From Limnochordia bacterium (GTDB taxonomy: Bacteria > Bacillota > Limnochordia > Darwinibacteriales > SLO01), in the NCBI GenBank assembly GCA_007132635.1, contig SLOG01000162.1:1-6310 (forward strand): DNA of 6,310 bases, given 5' to 3'. The notes beneath the pieces are model-generated. The model made no database searches. It saw only the letters and a list, made by a program, of their open reading frames with translations, and was not told where the DNA came from. The position numbers and the translations under genes are program-made. The first letter of the stretch is position 1. Each line of letters begins with the position of its first letter. Of the stretch, positions 1 through 5,858 are shown in pieces.

Positions 1-601
1 CAGGCGGCGCCCCTATTCGGTGGTGCTCCTGGATGAGGTGGAGAAGGCTCATCCTGAGGTGTTCAATGTGCTGCTGCAAGTCCTGGAGGATGGACGGTTG
101 ACGGATGCGAAAGGTCGAACCGTTGACTTCCGAAACACTGTTTTGATTATGACGTCAAACGTGGGAGCGCAGCTCATTCAAAAAGATACAGGCATCGGTT
201 TTCGAGTCATCGAGGACGAGAAAGACTCGTACGCGGCCATGAAGTCCAAAGTTATGGATGAGTTAAAGCGGACATTTCGGCCGGAGTTTCTTAATCGAGT
301 GGATGAGGTCATAGTCTTCCATGCACTCAATCGAGAGCACATCAAGTCGATTGTTGACATCATGTTGGATGAACTGGCCGATCAACTCTCGGATAGAGAG
401 ATCTCGGTTCAGGTCACCGATGCAGCCAAGGAGCTGATAGCGAATCGAGGTTTTGATGTGGACTTTGGGGCTCGCCCGCTCCGGAGGGCGATACAGAGGT
501 TGATCGAGAATCCGCTATCAGAGGAGATGCTGAAAGGCCGTTTTCAAGATGGCGGAACGGTTCATATTGACGCCAAAGATGGCGAGCTTGTCTTTTCCTA
601 G
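1..601 (+). CDS. clpC: ATP-dependent Clp protease ATP-binding subunit ClpC, C-terminal part (5' truncated by window)
   Basis: This is the C-terminal ~200 residues of a Hsp100/Clp AAA+ unfoldase, which feeds substrates to ClpP in the cytoplasm and, in Bacillus, works with the adaptors MecA and McsB. The reading frame is open from base 2, so the start lies upstream of the window. Visible parts of the second AAA+ module, in order: Walker B (VVLLDEVEKAHP, about bases 20-55), sensor 1 (LIMTSNVGA, about 140-170), the arginine-finger segment (FRPEFLNRVDEV, about 274-309), and the D2 small domain with sensor 2 (FGARPLRRAI, about 466-495). The protein ends normally in DGELVFS and TAG. ClpB and ClpE share these motifs; ClpC is chosen because radA and disA follow, as in the Bacillus ctsR-mcsA-mcsB-clpC-radA-disA order. 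The family identity is certain and the paralogue very likely. Confidence 0.95.
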   Translation, partial: RRRPYSVVLLDEVEKAHPEVFNVLLQVLEDGRLTDAKGRTVDFRNTVLIMTSNVGAQLIQKDTGIGFRVIEDEKDSYAAMKSKVMDELKRTFRPEFLNRVDEVIVFHALNREHIKSIVDIMLDELADQLSDREISVQVTDAAKELIANRGFDVDFGARPLRRAIQRLIENPLSEEMLKGRFQDGGTVHIDAKDGELVFS

Positions 602-644
602 GAAGGCGGAGGAAATCAAAAGTTTTTTGGAACGGCGCTGTGTG

Positions 645-683
645 GCACACAATCGGCTCTCTGCCGGTTGTGTGCTTGTGTTT
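645..683 (+). terminator. stem-loop terminator after clpC
   Basis: An inverted repeat of 12-13 bp (645-657 with 663-675, one G-T wobble, loop TCTCT) lies 44 bases after the clpC stop. It is followed by TTGTGTTT, a weak and interrupted T-tract. It probably ends or attenuates the clpC operon. Its 3' arm contains the -35-like TTGTGT of the radA promoter, so the two elements overlap. The hairpin is plain in the sequence; how efficiently it terminates is inferred. Confidence 0.65.
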
Positions 684-696
684 AGAATGCTATAAT
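668..696 (+). promoter_or_regulatory. extended -10 SigA-type promoter P1 for radA
   Basis: There is a perfect TATAAT at 691-696 preceded by TGC (688-690), giving an extended -10 element. A poor -35 (TTGTGT, 668-673) sits 17 bp upstream. The expected transcript would start near 703 and leave a short leader before the radA ribosome-binding site. The extended -10 compensates for the weak -35. It would express radA-disA independently of the clpC stress operon. Confidence 0.65.
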
Positions 697-705
697 TAGT
701 ATAAT
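676..705 (+). promoter_or_regulatory. possible second, overlapping promoter P2 for radA
   Basis: A second perfect TATAAT lies at 700-705, nine bases after the first, with another TTGTGT at 676-681 and an 18-bp spacer. It lacks the extended -10 TG. The predicted start near 712 would fall at the edge of the ribosome-binding site, so this may be a weak or accidental copy. Confidence 0.35.
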
Positions 706-726
706 ACCTATGGATGAGGCGTGTAT

Positions 727-2100
727 ATGGTCAAACGGTCTACTAAGTTTATCTGTCAAAGTTGCGGCTGTGAGTCGGCGAAATGGATGGGACGCTGTAC
801 GGCATGCGGCGAGTGGAATACCTTGGTCGAAGAGGCGATCACTGCTCGGACTGGCGAGGTCGGTTGGATCCGGGGCGGTTCGTCAACAGCAGTGCCAAAG
901 CCTATCACCGCAGTGACAGCTGAAGCCGAGGACCGGTTTTCTTCCGGAATCATCGAGTTCGATCGTGTGCTGGGCGGCGGCATTGTCTTGGGCTCGTTGG
1001 GTCTGGTTGGTGGAGAACCCGGTATCGGGAAATCGACGCTGCTGATGCAGGTGGCGTCTTACATCGCTCGAGCTCGTGGTTCCGTCCTTTATGTTTCCGG
1101 GGAGGAATCGGCATCGCAGCTTCGGCTTCGGGCGCATCGTCTGGGTGGGCTTGAGGAAAACCTGTATGTACTCTGCGGGTCGGATGTCGCCTCCATCATC
1201 GGCCAGATCGATAGGGTTCAACCGAAGCTGGTAATCATTGACTCCATTCAGACAATGTACTGTTCGGATATTCGCTCGGCACCTGGGAGTGTTTCGCAGG
1301 TGCGTGAGGGTGCTGCTGCTTTTCTGCGCACTGCAAAGACCAGCGCGATCCCAATCATCCTTGTGGGCCATGTAACCAAAGGCGGGGCTTTCGCAGGGCC
1401 AAAGGTACTGGAGCATGTCGTCGATTACGTCTTGTACTTTGAGGGTGATAGCCATCATACGTTTCGTATGGTTCGCGGAGTGAAAAACCGCTTTGGATCG
1501 ACTCACGAAGTGGGGATTTTTGATATGCAGGAGTCGGGTTTGAATGAAGTGCCAAATCCTTCCGCATTGCTGGTATCGCAGCGTTCAGAAGAGATTCCCG
1601 GCTCCGTGGTGGTGTGCGGTATTGAAGGGACTCGGCCTCTCCTGGTGGAAGTCCAGGCGCTTACGAGCCGCGTGGCGAATAATGGGACGCCTCGGAGGCA
1701 GACTACCGGTATTGACTATCAACGGTTCTGCATGATACTAGCTGTGATGGAGAAGCGGCTCGGGCTTCGTCTGTTTGATGAAGATGTGTATTTGAATGTA
1801 GCCGGAGGATTTCGATTGAGTGAACCTGCTGCGGATTTGGCTGTCGCTCTGGCGGTCGCGAGCAGCGTCCGCGGTCGAGCCATGCGGACTCGGATGGCTG
1901 TCTTTGGCGAGGTTGGACTGGGCGGTGAGATTCGCTCAGTTGGCATGACGGATCAGCGGCTGCGTGAAGCTGCGAAGTTGGGGTTTACAAGCTGCCTGCT
2001 TCCTGAAGGGAACATGAAAGAGGGGAAGCAATTGAACGGGCTGCGGATGGTAGGTGTCAAGCGAGTTGCCGAAGCTGTGCAGTATGCGTTCTCGGAGTAA
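727..2100 (+). CDS. radA: DNA repair protein RadA (Sms)
   Basis: RadA is a RecA-related ATPase and branch-migration helicase that processes recombination intermediates; in B. subtilis it also interacts with DisA and lowers its activity. The predicted protein has 457 residues, the usual family length (~455). An N-terminal zinc finger has C10, C13, C24 and C27. Walker A is GGEPGIGKST (95-104, K102), Walker B is LVIIDS, and the RadA-specific KNRFG motif is at 253-257. A C-terminal Lon-protease-like domain follows (YLNVAGG, then FGEVGLGGEIR). The ATG at 727 is chosen: GATGAGG at 713-719 is 7 bases upstream, whereas the in-frame GTG at 721 would be only 1 base from it. Family members also start a few residues before TKF-x-CQSCG. 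disA follows after 51 bases without a terminator, suggesting co-transcription. All motif residues are intact. Confidence 0.97.
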   Translation: MVKRSTKFICQSCGCESAKWMGRCTACGEWNTLVEEAITARTGEVGWIRGGSSTAVPKPITAVTAEAEDRFSSGIIEFDRVLGGGIVLGSLGLVGGEPGIGKSTLLMQVASYIARARGSVLYVSGEESASQLRLRAHRLGGLEENLYVLCGSDVASIIGQIDRVQPKLVIIDSIQTMYCSDIRSAPGSVSQVREGAAAFLRTAKTSAIPIILVGHVTKGGAFAGPKVLEHVVDYVLYFEGDSHHTFRMVRGVKNRFGSTHEVGIFDMQESGLNEVPNPSALLVSQRSEEIPGSVVVCGIEGTRPLLVEVQALTSRVANNGTPRRQTTGIDYQRFCMILAVMEKRLGLRLFDEDVYLNVAGGFRLSEPAADLAVALAVASSVRGRAMRTRMAVFGEVGLGGEIRSVGMTDQRLREAAKLGFTSCLLPEGNMKEGKQLNGLRMVGVKRVAEAVQYAFSE

Positions 2101-2151
2101 GGCTGCCTCCGCTAGTGAGGTTCACGATTGCTGCGTAGGGGAGGGACTATA

Positions 2152-3228
2152 TTGAAAGAGGAAATGCGAGCAGACGAGGCGCTGTTTCGAAACATCGGGC
2201 TGGTGGCCCCAGGAACTGTGCTTTACGAAGGTCTCGAAAACATTTTGAAAGCTCGGACCGGCGCCTTGATTGTTATTAGTGATGCTGAGGATGTCCTCGG
2301 TTTGGTGAATGGTGGTTTCAAGATAGATGCTGAGCTAAATCCAGCATCCATTTACGAATTGGCGAAAATGGATGGGGCCATTGTGCTTTCAACAGACGGA
2401 CGCCGGATCCTCTATGCCAACACGCAGCTGACGCCGGATCCCATGATACCTAGCTTTGAGACAGGCACCAGGCACCGGACCGCTGAACGGGTCGCTCGGC
2501 AGACAAACCAACTCGTAATCTCAATATCTCAGCGCCGGAATATCATCACTATGTACCAAGGAAGCACGAAGTTTGTGATGCGTGACGTGAGTGTAATCCT
2601 TGCCAAAGCTAACCAAGCTCTTTCGACCCTTGAAAAGTACAAAAGCGTATTTGAGCAGGCACTGACCAACCTTAGTGCTCTTGAGTTCGAGGATTTTGCG
2701 ACACTCTTTGATGTAGCAACCGTTATACAGCGAGGCCAGATGGTGTTCCGCATTGCCAGAGAGATTGAACGGTACGTCGTGCAGTTAGGCTCCGAAGGCC
2801 GACTCGTAAACATGCAGTTAGAAGAGTTAATGGTGGCTATTGAGGATGAGGGCTTGTTGGTAACGAAAGATTACCTGACCCATGAAGACGCGACGACATC
2901 TGCGATATGGAATGACATTGCAGGCTGGGACTCTGAGGATCTCTTGAATTTGAATGCCATAACGAAGGCTCTGGGTTATGCGCCTACTGCGAGTGGTTTG
3001 GACCAGTCTGTGACTCCAAAAGGGTACCGAGTGCTCAAAAAAATACCACGTTTGCCGATGCCGGTCATCGAAAACCTGGTGAAGTCGTGCGGGTCCTTAA
3101 CTGCCATCGTCGATGCATCCATTGAGGAACTAGACGAAGTCGAAGGGATCGGTGCTGTACGGGCACGCGCAATAAAGGAAGGACTTCGGCGTCTTCGGGA
3201 ACAGGTACTATTGGATAGACATTTGTAA
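2152..3228 (+). CDS. disA: DNA integrity scanning protein DisA (diadenylate cyclase)
   Basis: DisA forms an octamer that condenses two ATP into cyclic di-AMP and scans DNA; branched DNA such as stalled forks inhibits synthesis. The protein has 358 residues (B. subtilis ~360). The N-terminal DAC domain carries the catalytic DGA motif (74-76, context LAKMDGAIVLS) and the RHR motif (107-109, context GTRHRTAERVA). A helical linker follows, then a C-terminal helix-hairpin-helix DNA-binding segment (roughly 310-350, EELDEVEGIGAVRARAIKEG). The TTG at 2152 is chosen because a strong purine-rich site (GGGGAGGG, 2138-2145) lies 6 bases upstream. An in-frame TTG at 2128 has no such site, and the ATG at 2164 has only AAGAGGA almost abutting it. 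disA lies downstream of its functional partner radA, presumably on the same transcript. Everything needed for activity appears present. Confidence 0.97.
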   Translation: MKEEMRADEALFRNIGLVAPGTVLYEGLENILKARTGALIVISDAEDVLGLVNGGFKIDAELNPASIYELAKMDGAIVLSTDGRRILYANTQLTPDPMIPSFETGTRHRTAERVARQTNQLVISISQRRNIITMYQGSTKFVMRDVSVILAKANQALSTLEKYKSVFEQALTNLSALEFEDFATLFDVATVIQRGQMVFRIAREIERYVVQLGSEGRLVNMQLEELMVAIEDEGLLVTKDYLTHEDATTSAIWNDIAGWDSEDLLNLNAITKALGYAPTASGLDQSVTPKGYRVLKKIPRLPMPVIENLVKSCGSLTAIVDASIEELDEVEGIGAVRARAIKEGLRRLREQVLLDRHL

Positions 3229-3260
3229 GACAGCACCTGTCCCGCCCAACATTTCTCCTA

Positions 3261-3665
3261 TCAGCGCATACTATAAAGGCCTAAAGTGGTCATGCGTTTG
3301 GTCTCGGACGACATTATGAGCGACAGATCAAGATCCAGTGTGTTGCAGATGGCGGCCACATAAAAAAGTGTGCGGCCCAATTCGAGCTCAATGGCATCGC
3401 GGCAGGCTTCGCATAACTCACCATCAATGTGCGACAAAAGATGCTGTCTCATGTCCGAAAACGAGCAGTCGTTCGGTATGGATTGTCTTGATGCGTTGAT
3501 TGTTACACAGCCACATTCGGTCACCGCTTTGGTTACAGCGCGGTTGACTCGCGTACTAGCCTCTTGAAACTTCGAGAGGACGTCGAGTATACTTCGGTGA
3601 CGCAGTAGGCACTCGTCTACAGCTTGCTGAAATTCGCAGCAGTTTTCCGGAACCTGGTCTTTCAT
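3261..3665 (-). CDS. small cysteine-rich helical protein, DUF1573-annotated type; function unknown
   Basis: This 134-residue protein is encoded against its neighbours, with its stop 32 bases from the convergent disA stop. I recognise the pattern (RHRSILDVLSKFQE, RVNRAVTKAVTECGC, GELCEACRDAIE, LGRTLFYVAAICN, then a TTLG-like end) from Firmicute proteins annotated as DUF1573; that is memory, not a search. It has no signal peptide or membrane segment and looks mostly helical. Nine cysteines include a CxC (51, 53) and a CxxC (85, 88), which could bind a metal or form a redox pair. The segment E93-x-E95-x-G...LFYVAAICN faintly resembles the last helices of MazG-like NTP pyrophosphatases, a weak analogy. 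The ATG at 3665 has AGGGAG (3673-3678) 7 bases upstream and a consensus promoter, so it is very likely a real gene. Confidence 0.85.
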   Translation of the reverse strand: MKDQVPENCCEFQQAVDECLLRHRSILDVLSKFQEASTRVNRAVTKAVTECGCVTINASRQSIPNDCSFSDMRQHLLSHIDGELCEACRDAIELELGRTLFYVAAICNTLDLDLSLIMSSETKRMTTLGLYSMR

Positions 3666-3697
3666 GTCAACACTCCCTCTCTCCGCAGCTTAATTTC

Positions 3698-3727
3698 ATT
3701 ATACGCATGGGGAAAATCTTCTGTCAA
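3698..3727 (-). promoter_or_regulatory. perfect-consensus SigA promoter for the minus-strand DUF gene
   Basis: On the minus strand, TTGACA (3722-3727) and TATAAT (3698-3703) are separated by 18 bp. Both hexamers match the housekeeping consensus exactly. Transcription would start near 3691, about 25 bases before the ATG at 3665. Such a perfect promoter for a small gene of unknown role implies steady expression unless it is repressed. Confidence 0.8.
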
Positions 3728-3742
3728 GAGCAGGTGGCGGAC

Positions 3743-3756
3743 TGCATAAACATGCA
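3743..3756. promoter_or_regulatory. short palindrome between divergent promoters
   Basis: TGCAT-AAAC-ATGCA is a 5-bp dyad at 3743-3756, about 16 bases upstream of the minus-strand -35 and 44 bases before the carD -35. It could be an operator half-site pair shared by the two divergent promoters. A dyad this short can occur by chance. Confidence 0.2.
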
Positions 3757-3799
3757 TTTGAGGTGTGGCGGCAAAAGCGGGGCTCTGCCCGGTTAATAA

Positions 3800-3828
3800 T
3801 TGACTTTTCACACAGAAAGTGGTAAATT
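3800..3828 (+). promoter_or_regulatory. extended -10 SigA-type promoter for carD
   Basis: TTGACT (3800-3805, 5 of 6 to consensus) and TAAATT (3823-3828, 4 of 6) are separated by 17 bp. TGG precedes the second hexamer (3820-3822), giving an extended -10. The predicted start near 3835 leaves a leader of about 42 bases with the strong site GGAGGAG (3863-3869), 7 bases before the GTG start of carD. The promoter probably also drives yacL, since no clear terminator separates the two. Confidence 0.7.
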
Positions 3829-3876
3829 TAAAAACAAGAACTTGGGTGCAAGGGATGGAAATGGAGGAGCGGGAAC

Positions 3877-4350
3877 GTGTATAAAATAGGAGACAAAATT
3901 GTCTACCCTATGCACGGTGCAGGCGTGATAGAGGCAATTGAAGAGCGTGAAGTGCTTGGTGAAACACAGCAATATTATATTATGGCCTTGCCCATCGGCG
4001 ATATGCGTGTGATGATTCCGATGAGTGCTATGGATAGTCTAGGTCTGCGGCAGATAATCGACGACGAGGGCGCAAATCGAGTCATCCAGATTTTGGCAGG
4101 CGAAGAATCCAAAATGTCTCAGAACTGGAACCGGCGGTATCGAGCTAACATGGAGAAGATCAAGAGCGGCGACATTTTTCTCGTGGCAGAGGTTGTGCGG
4201 AATCTAACGCTGCGGGATCGAGATAAGGGATTGTCGACGGGCGAACGAAAAATGCTGGAAACTGCTCGGCAGATTCTCGTCAGTGAGTTGGTGCTGGCAC
4301 GCGGCTTGACGGAGGAAGAAGTCGATGAGCTTTTGGCTGCTCACCTCTAA
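3877..4350 (+). CDS. carD: CarD/CdnL-family transcriptional regulator
   Basis: CarD-type proteins bind the RNA polymerase beta subunit through an N-terminal Tudor-like domain and stabilise the open promoter complex through a C-terminal helical domain. The protein has 157 residues, the normal length. The N-terminal RNA polymerase interaction domain is about residues 1-65, opening with YKIGDKIVYPMHGAGVIEAIE and containing MIPMSAMDSLGLR. The helical domain holds W84 in NWNRRYRAN, matching the tryptophan that wedges at the upstream edge of the transcription bubble in mycobacterial CarD. The GTG start is supported by GGAGGAG at 7 bases' spacing and by the family N-terminus. It lies 119 bases upstream of yacL and diverges from the minus-strand DUF gene. 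In Bacillus this neighbourhood goes straight from disA to yacL, so carD here is a lineage marker. Confidence 0.95.
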   Translation: MYKIGDKIVYPMHGAGVIEAIEEREVLGETQQYYIMALPIGDMRVMIPMSAMDSLGLRQIIDDEGANRVIQILAGEESKMSQNWNRRYRANMEKIKSGDIFLVAEVVRNLTLRDRDKGLSTGERKMLETARQILVSELVLARGLTEEEVDELLAAHL

Positions 4351-4440
4351 GGAATAGCTCAAGGTATCTACAGAGTATGTGGTTGTCTTAGGAGGTGGTG
4401 AAGCAAGGTCGGGAAGGGTATCGCACAACAGAAAGGATGA

Positions 4441-4458
4441 TCCCGCAAGGACGGGAGG
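4441..4458 (+). promoter_or_regulatory. small hairpin overlapping the yacL Shine-Dalgarno
   Basis: TCCCG (4441-4445) can pair with CGGGA (4452-4456) across a 6-base loop, and the 3' arm covers most of the GGGAGG ribosome-binding site (4453-4458). It could modestly restrain translation from the TTG at 4470. With only 5 bp the effect is uncertain. Confidence 0.25.
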
Positions 4459-4469
4459 TGAAACACAAC

Positions 4470-5543
4470 TTGAATAGGCTTTCGCGCTTTCTCTGCGTAC
4501 TTATCGGTGCACTAATAGGACTAAAAGGAGCCTCCTTTGCTGGTGAACACGGACTGCGGTTGGATTTCCTAGATCCTCCCTATTTGACAGCCCTCTTCAT
4601 GCTAGGCGGTGGTTTTCTCGGATTTGGTTTGGGTCCCTTGATTGTCGAGGAAATCGGATCTCGCTTAGCCCAGACTATCGCTGTGCTTCATAAGACGCCT
4701 ACGGTTGACATGTTGGGTGGAGCCATGGGTTTGGTAGCAGGTTTGATCATAGCTATTTTGGTCACAATACCGCTGCCCAGCGAAATCCCCATGGTAGGAG
4801 ATTATCTTCCTGTTCTCATAACTCTATTGCTGGGGTACTTAGGAGCTTCGGTCGGGCTGCGTAAACGCAGTGAGTTGGCTGGGCTGTTTTTTAAAAATCC
4901 GGGCCGGTTGGTTATCGCCGAGGCCGAGAATCAGTCCAGTATCAAGGTCTTGGATACCAGCGTTATCATCGATGGACGTATCGCCGACATTACAAAATCT
5001 GGTTTCGTTGAAGGCCCTTTGATCGTTCCGAGTTTCGTCTTGGAGGAACTGCAGCATATTGCTGACTCATCGGACGTACTAAAACGAAATCGTGGTCGTC
5101 GTGGCCTCGATATTCTGAATAAGATGCAGAAAGAGCCTTATGTGACTGTTGAAATTATGGAACGCGAGTTCGACGAGATAAGCGAAGTGGACTCGAAGCT
5201 GGTCAAACTTGCCAAGGAACTGGGCGGTCGAGTGATCACGAACGATTTTAACCTTAATAAGGTTTGTGAACTTCAGGGCGTTATGGTATTAAACATTAAT
5301 GAGTTGGCTAACGCTGTGAAGCCCATCGTTCTGCCTGGCGAAGAACTGCGGGTGCATGTCATAAAAGACGGCAAAGAGCAAGGGCAGGGAGTTGCCTATT
5401 TGGATGATGGTACCATGATTGTAGTGGATGGCGGCCGTCGTTTTATCGGGGAGACTATCGGCGTCCTAGTTACAAGTGTTCTGCAGACTGCAGCTGGACG
5501 GATGATTTTTGCAAAACCAAAGGCTGTAGAAAAGGCGCTGTAG
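4470..5543 (+). CDS. yacL: membrane-anchored PIN/TRAM-domain protein (YacL family)
   Basis: The 357-residue protein matches Bacillus YacL (366 residues) closely in the PIN and TRAM parts. Four predicted membrane segments lie near 6-24, 38-60, 80-102 and 111-130. A PIN nuclease-like domain follows with conserved acidic residues D162 (LDTSVIIDGRIAD), E193 (LEELQHIADSSD), D241 (EVDSKLVKLA) and D259 (TNDFNLNKVCEL). A C-terminal TRAM domain (about 290-350) probably binds nucleic acid. Its cellular role is not settled. The TTG at 4470 is preferred: GGGAGGTGA (4453-4461) sits 8 bases upstream and the hydrophobic N-terminus starts right away. The frame stays open back to a GTG at 4395, but GGAGG there overlaps the codon and the added 25 residues are hydrophilic. 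It is followed by a strong terminator. Confidence 0.93.
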   Translation: MNRLSRFLCVLIGALIGLKGASFAGEHGLRLDFLDPPYLTALFMLGGGFLGFGLGPLIVEEIGSRLAQTIAVLHKTPTVDMLGGAMGLVAGLIIAILVTIPLPSEIPMVGDYLPVLITLLLGYLGASVGLRKRSELAGLFFKNPGRLVIAEAENQSSIKVLDTSVIIDGRIADITKSGFVEGPLIVPSFVLEELQHIADSSDVLKRNRGRRGLDILNKMQKEPYVTVEIMEREFDEISEVDSKLVKLAKELGGRVITNDFNLNKVCELQGVMVLNINELANAVKPIVLPGEELRVHVIKDGKEQGQGVAYLDDGTMIVVDGGRRFIGETIGVLVTSVLQTAAGRMIFAKPKAVEKAL

Positions 5544-5560
5544 CAGTCTGCTGTGGATTG

Positions 5561-5588
5561 AGCCCGGTGTTTCTTACACCGGGCTTTT
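5561..5588 (+). terminator. rho-independent terminator after yacL
   Basis: A perfect 10-bp stem (AGCCCGGTGT at 5561-5570 with ACACCGGGCT at 5576-5585, loop TTCTT) starts 18 bases after the yacL stop. Only a short T-run follows (5585-5588), then CAATG. The clipped T-tract fits an insertion of the intron immediately behind the hairpin. Group IIC introns prefer exactly this kind of stem-loop as their 5' exon. Confidence 0.9.
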
Positions 5589-5623
5589 CAATGAAGAACC
5601 AGTCTGGGAACATCAAGCATCAC

Positions 5624-5659
5624 GGCAGCGATGGAATGACGGTCGATGAACTCCTACCG
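5624..5659 (+). pseudogene. reverse transcriptase N-terminal fragment (group II intron ORF)
   Basis: This stretch encodes GSDGMTVDELLP, which resembles the G-x-x-G-x-DGMTVDEL segment near the N-terminus of group IIC intron reverse transcriptases, before the polymerase palm. Two or three residues normally found between GS and DG appear to be missing. Upstream residues back to 5591 do not match convincingly. After about 5659 the similarity stops at a deletion junction and the frame continues as unrelated sequence to 5758. Confidence 0.65.
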
Positions 5660-5754
5660 ATGCATGGATACGCCGTAAACTTCGCAACGTCATATGGCGT
5701 CAGTGGAAACGTCCATTCACGCGCGAAACGAAGCTGCGGCAGCAGGGCCTCAGT
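5656..5754 (+). pseudogene. intron maturase C-terminal fragment
   Basis: In a different frame from the RT scrap, this encodes TDAWIRRKLRNVIWRQWKRP followed by FTRETKLRQQGLS. It matches the characteristic domain X/C-terminal pattern (LDxWIRRRLRxxxWKQWKRxRTRxxxLxxLG) of group IIC maturases. No start codon or ribosome-binding site precedes it. The rest of the usual C-terminus (ANTRKGYW region) has been lost in a second deletion next to domain V. The frame then runs open through domains V and VI to a TGA at 5860-5862. Confidence 0.8.
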
Positions 5755-5758
5755 TTGA

Positions 5759-5830
5759 ACCGCCGTGATACGGAACCGTACGTCCGGTGGTGTGGGAGGC
5801 CGACGGGAGCAATCCCGTCTCCTACCCGAT
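5759..5830 (+). ncRNA. group IIC intron domains V and VI, including 3' splice end
   Basis: Domain V (5759-5791): the arms ACCGCCG and CGGTGGT pair, with a G-T wobble inside the CGC catalytic triad (5761-5763). An upper stem TACG/CGTA with loop GAAC and a CG bulge (5781-5782) follows. Domain VI (5794-5827): GACGGGA pairs perfectly with TCCCGTC around a GCAA tetraloop, and GGGAGG pairs with CCT and CCC, leaving A5824 bulged. The end is CCCGAT at 5830, so A5824 is seventh from the 3' end, as expected for the branch point. One extra base around 5766-5768 lengthens domain V to 33 bases. Confidence 0.85.
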
Positions 5831-5858
5831 ACTTTGCTGGACTGGAAGGTGAGGTTGT

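Larger units (their letters stand above)
5589..5830 (+). mobile_element. deleted group II intron remnant, bacterial class C (IIC)
   Basis: This is a relic of a self-splicing retroelement of about 240 bases, against roughly 1.8-2 kb when complete. Seen in order: a scrap of the reverse-transcriptase N-terminus (5624-5659), a scrap of the maturase C-terminus in another frame (5656-5754), then RNA domains V and VI (5759-5830). Domains I-III, the RT catalytic core (YADD region) and most of domain IV are missing. Three independent signs point to class C: the CGC-type domain V, the IIC-like WIRRKLR protein motif, and position just behind a terminator hairpin. The left boundary is uncertain, since no GUGYG-type 5' end is visible; intron sequence is certain only from about 5624. 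It cannot move by itself. No promoter is obvious within it. Confidence 0.85.

Noticed and set aside
627..695. A possible 22-codon small ORF from TTG at 627 after GGAGG at 608-612
   Set aside because: The spacing is too long, the frame runs through the terminator and promoter, and nothing supports translation.
721..726. GTG at 721 as the radA start
   Set aside because: It lies 1 base from the GATGAGG site, while the ATG at 727 has ideal spacing and matches the family N-terminus.
883..1506. A 207-codon open frame on the minus strand inside radA
   Set aside because: It lies entirely opposite a clear radA coding sequence, and its product resembles nothing recognisable.
2128..2151. TTG at 2128 as the disA start
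   Set aside because: No ribosome-binding site precedes it, and the strong GGGGAGGG site lies inside the extension, positioned for the TTG at 2152.
3229..3241. GACAG-CAC-CTGTC hairpin after the disA stop as a terminator
   Set aside because: It has a 3-base loop, a stem of only 5 bp and no T-tract on either strand. The disA terminator, if any, was not found.
3772..3792. GGGC-TCT-GCCC repeat upstream of carD as a hairpin element
   Set aside because: It has four base pairs around a 3-base loop and no conserved context, so it is likely chance in a GC-rich patch.
5558..5758. A 66-codon plus-strand open frame between yacL and ispD as a real gene
   Set aside because: It starts inside the terminator hairpin, joins an RT scrap to out-of-frame maturase sequence, and has no ribosome-binding site. 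It is intron debris.
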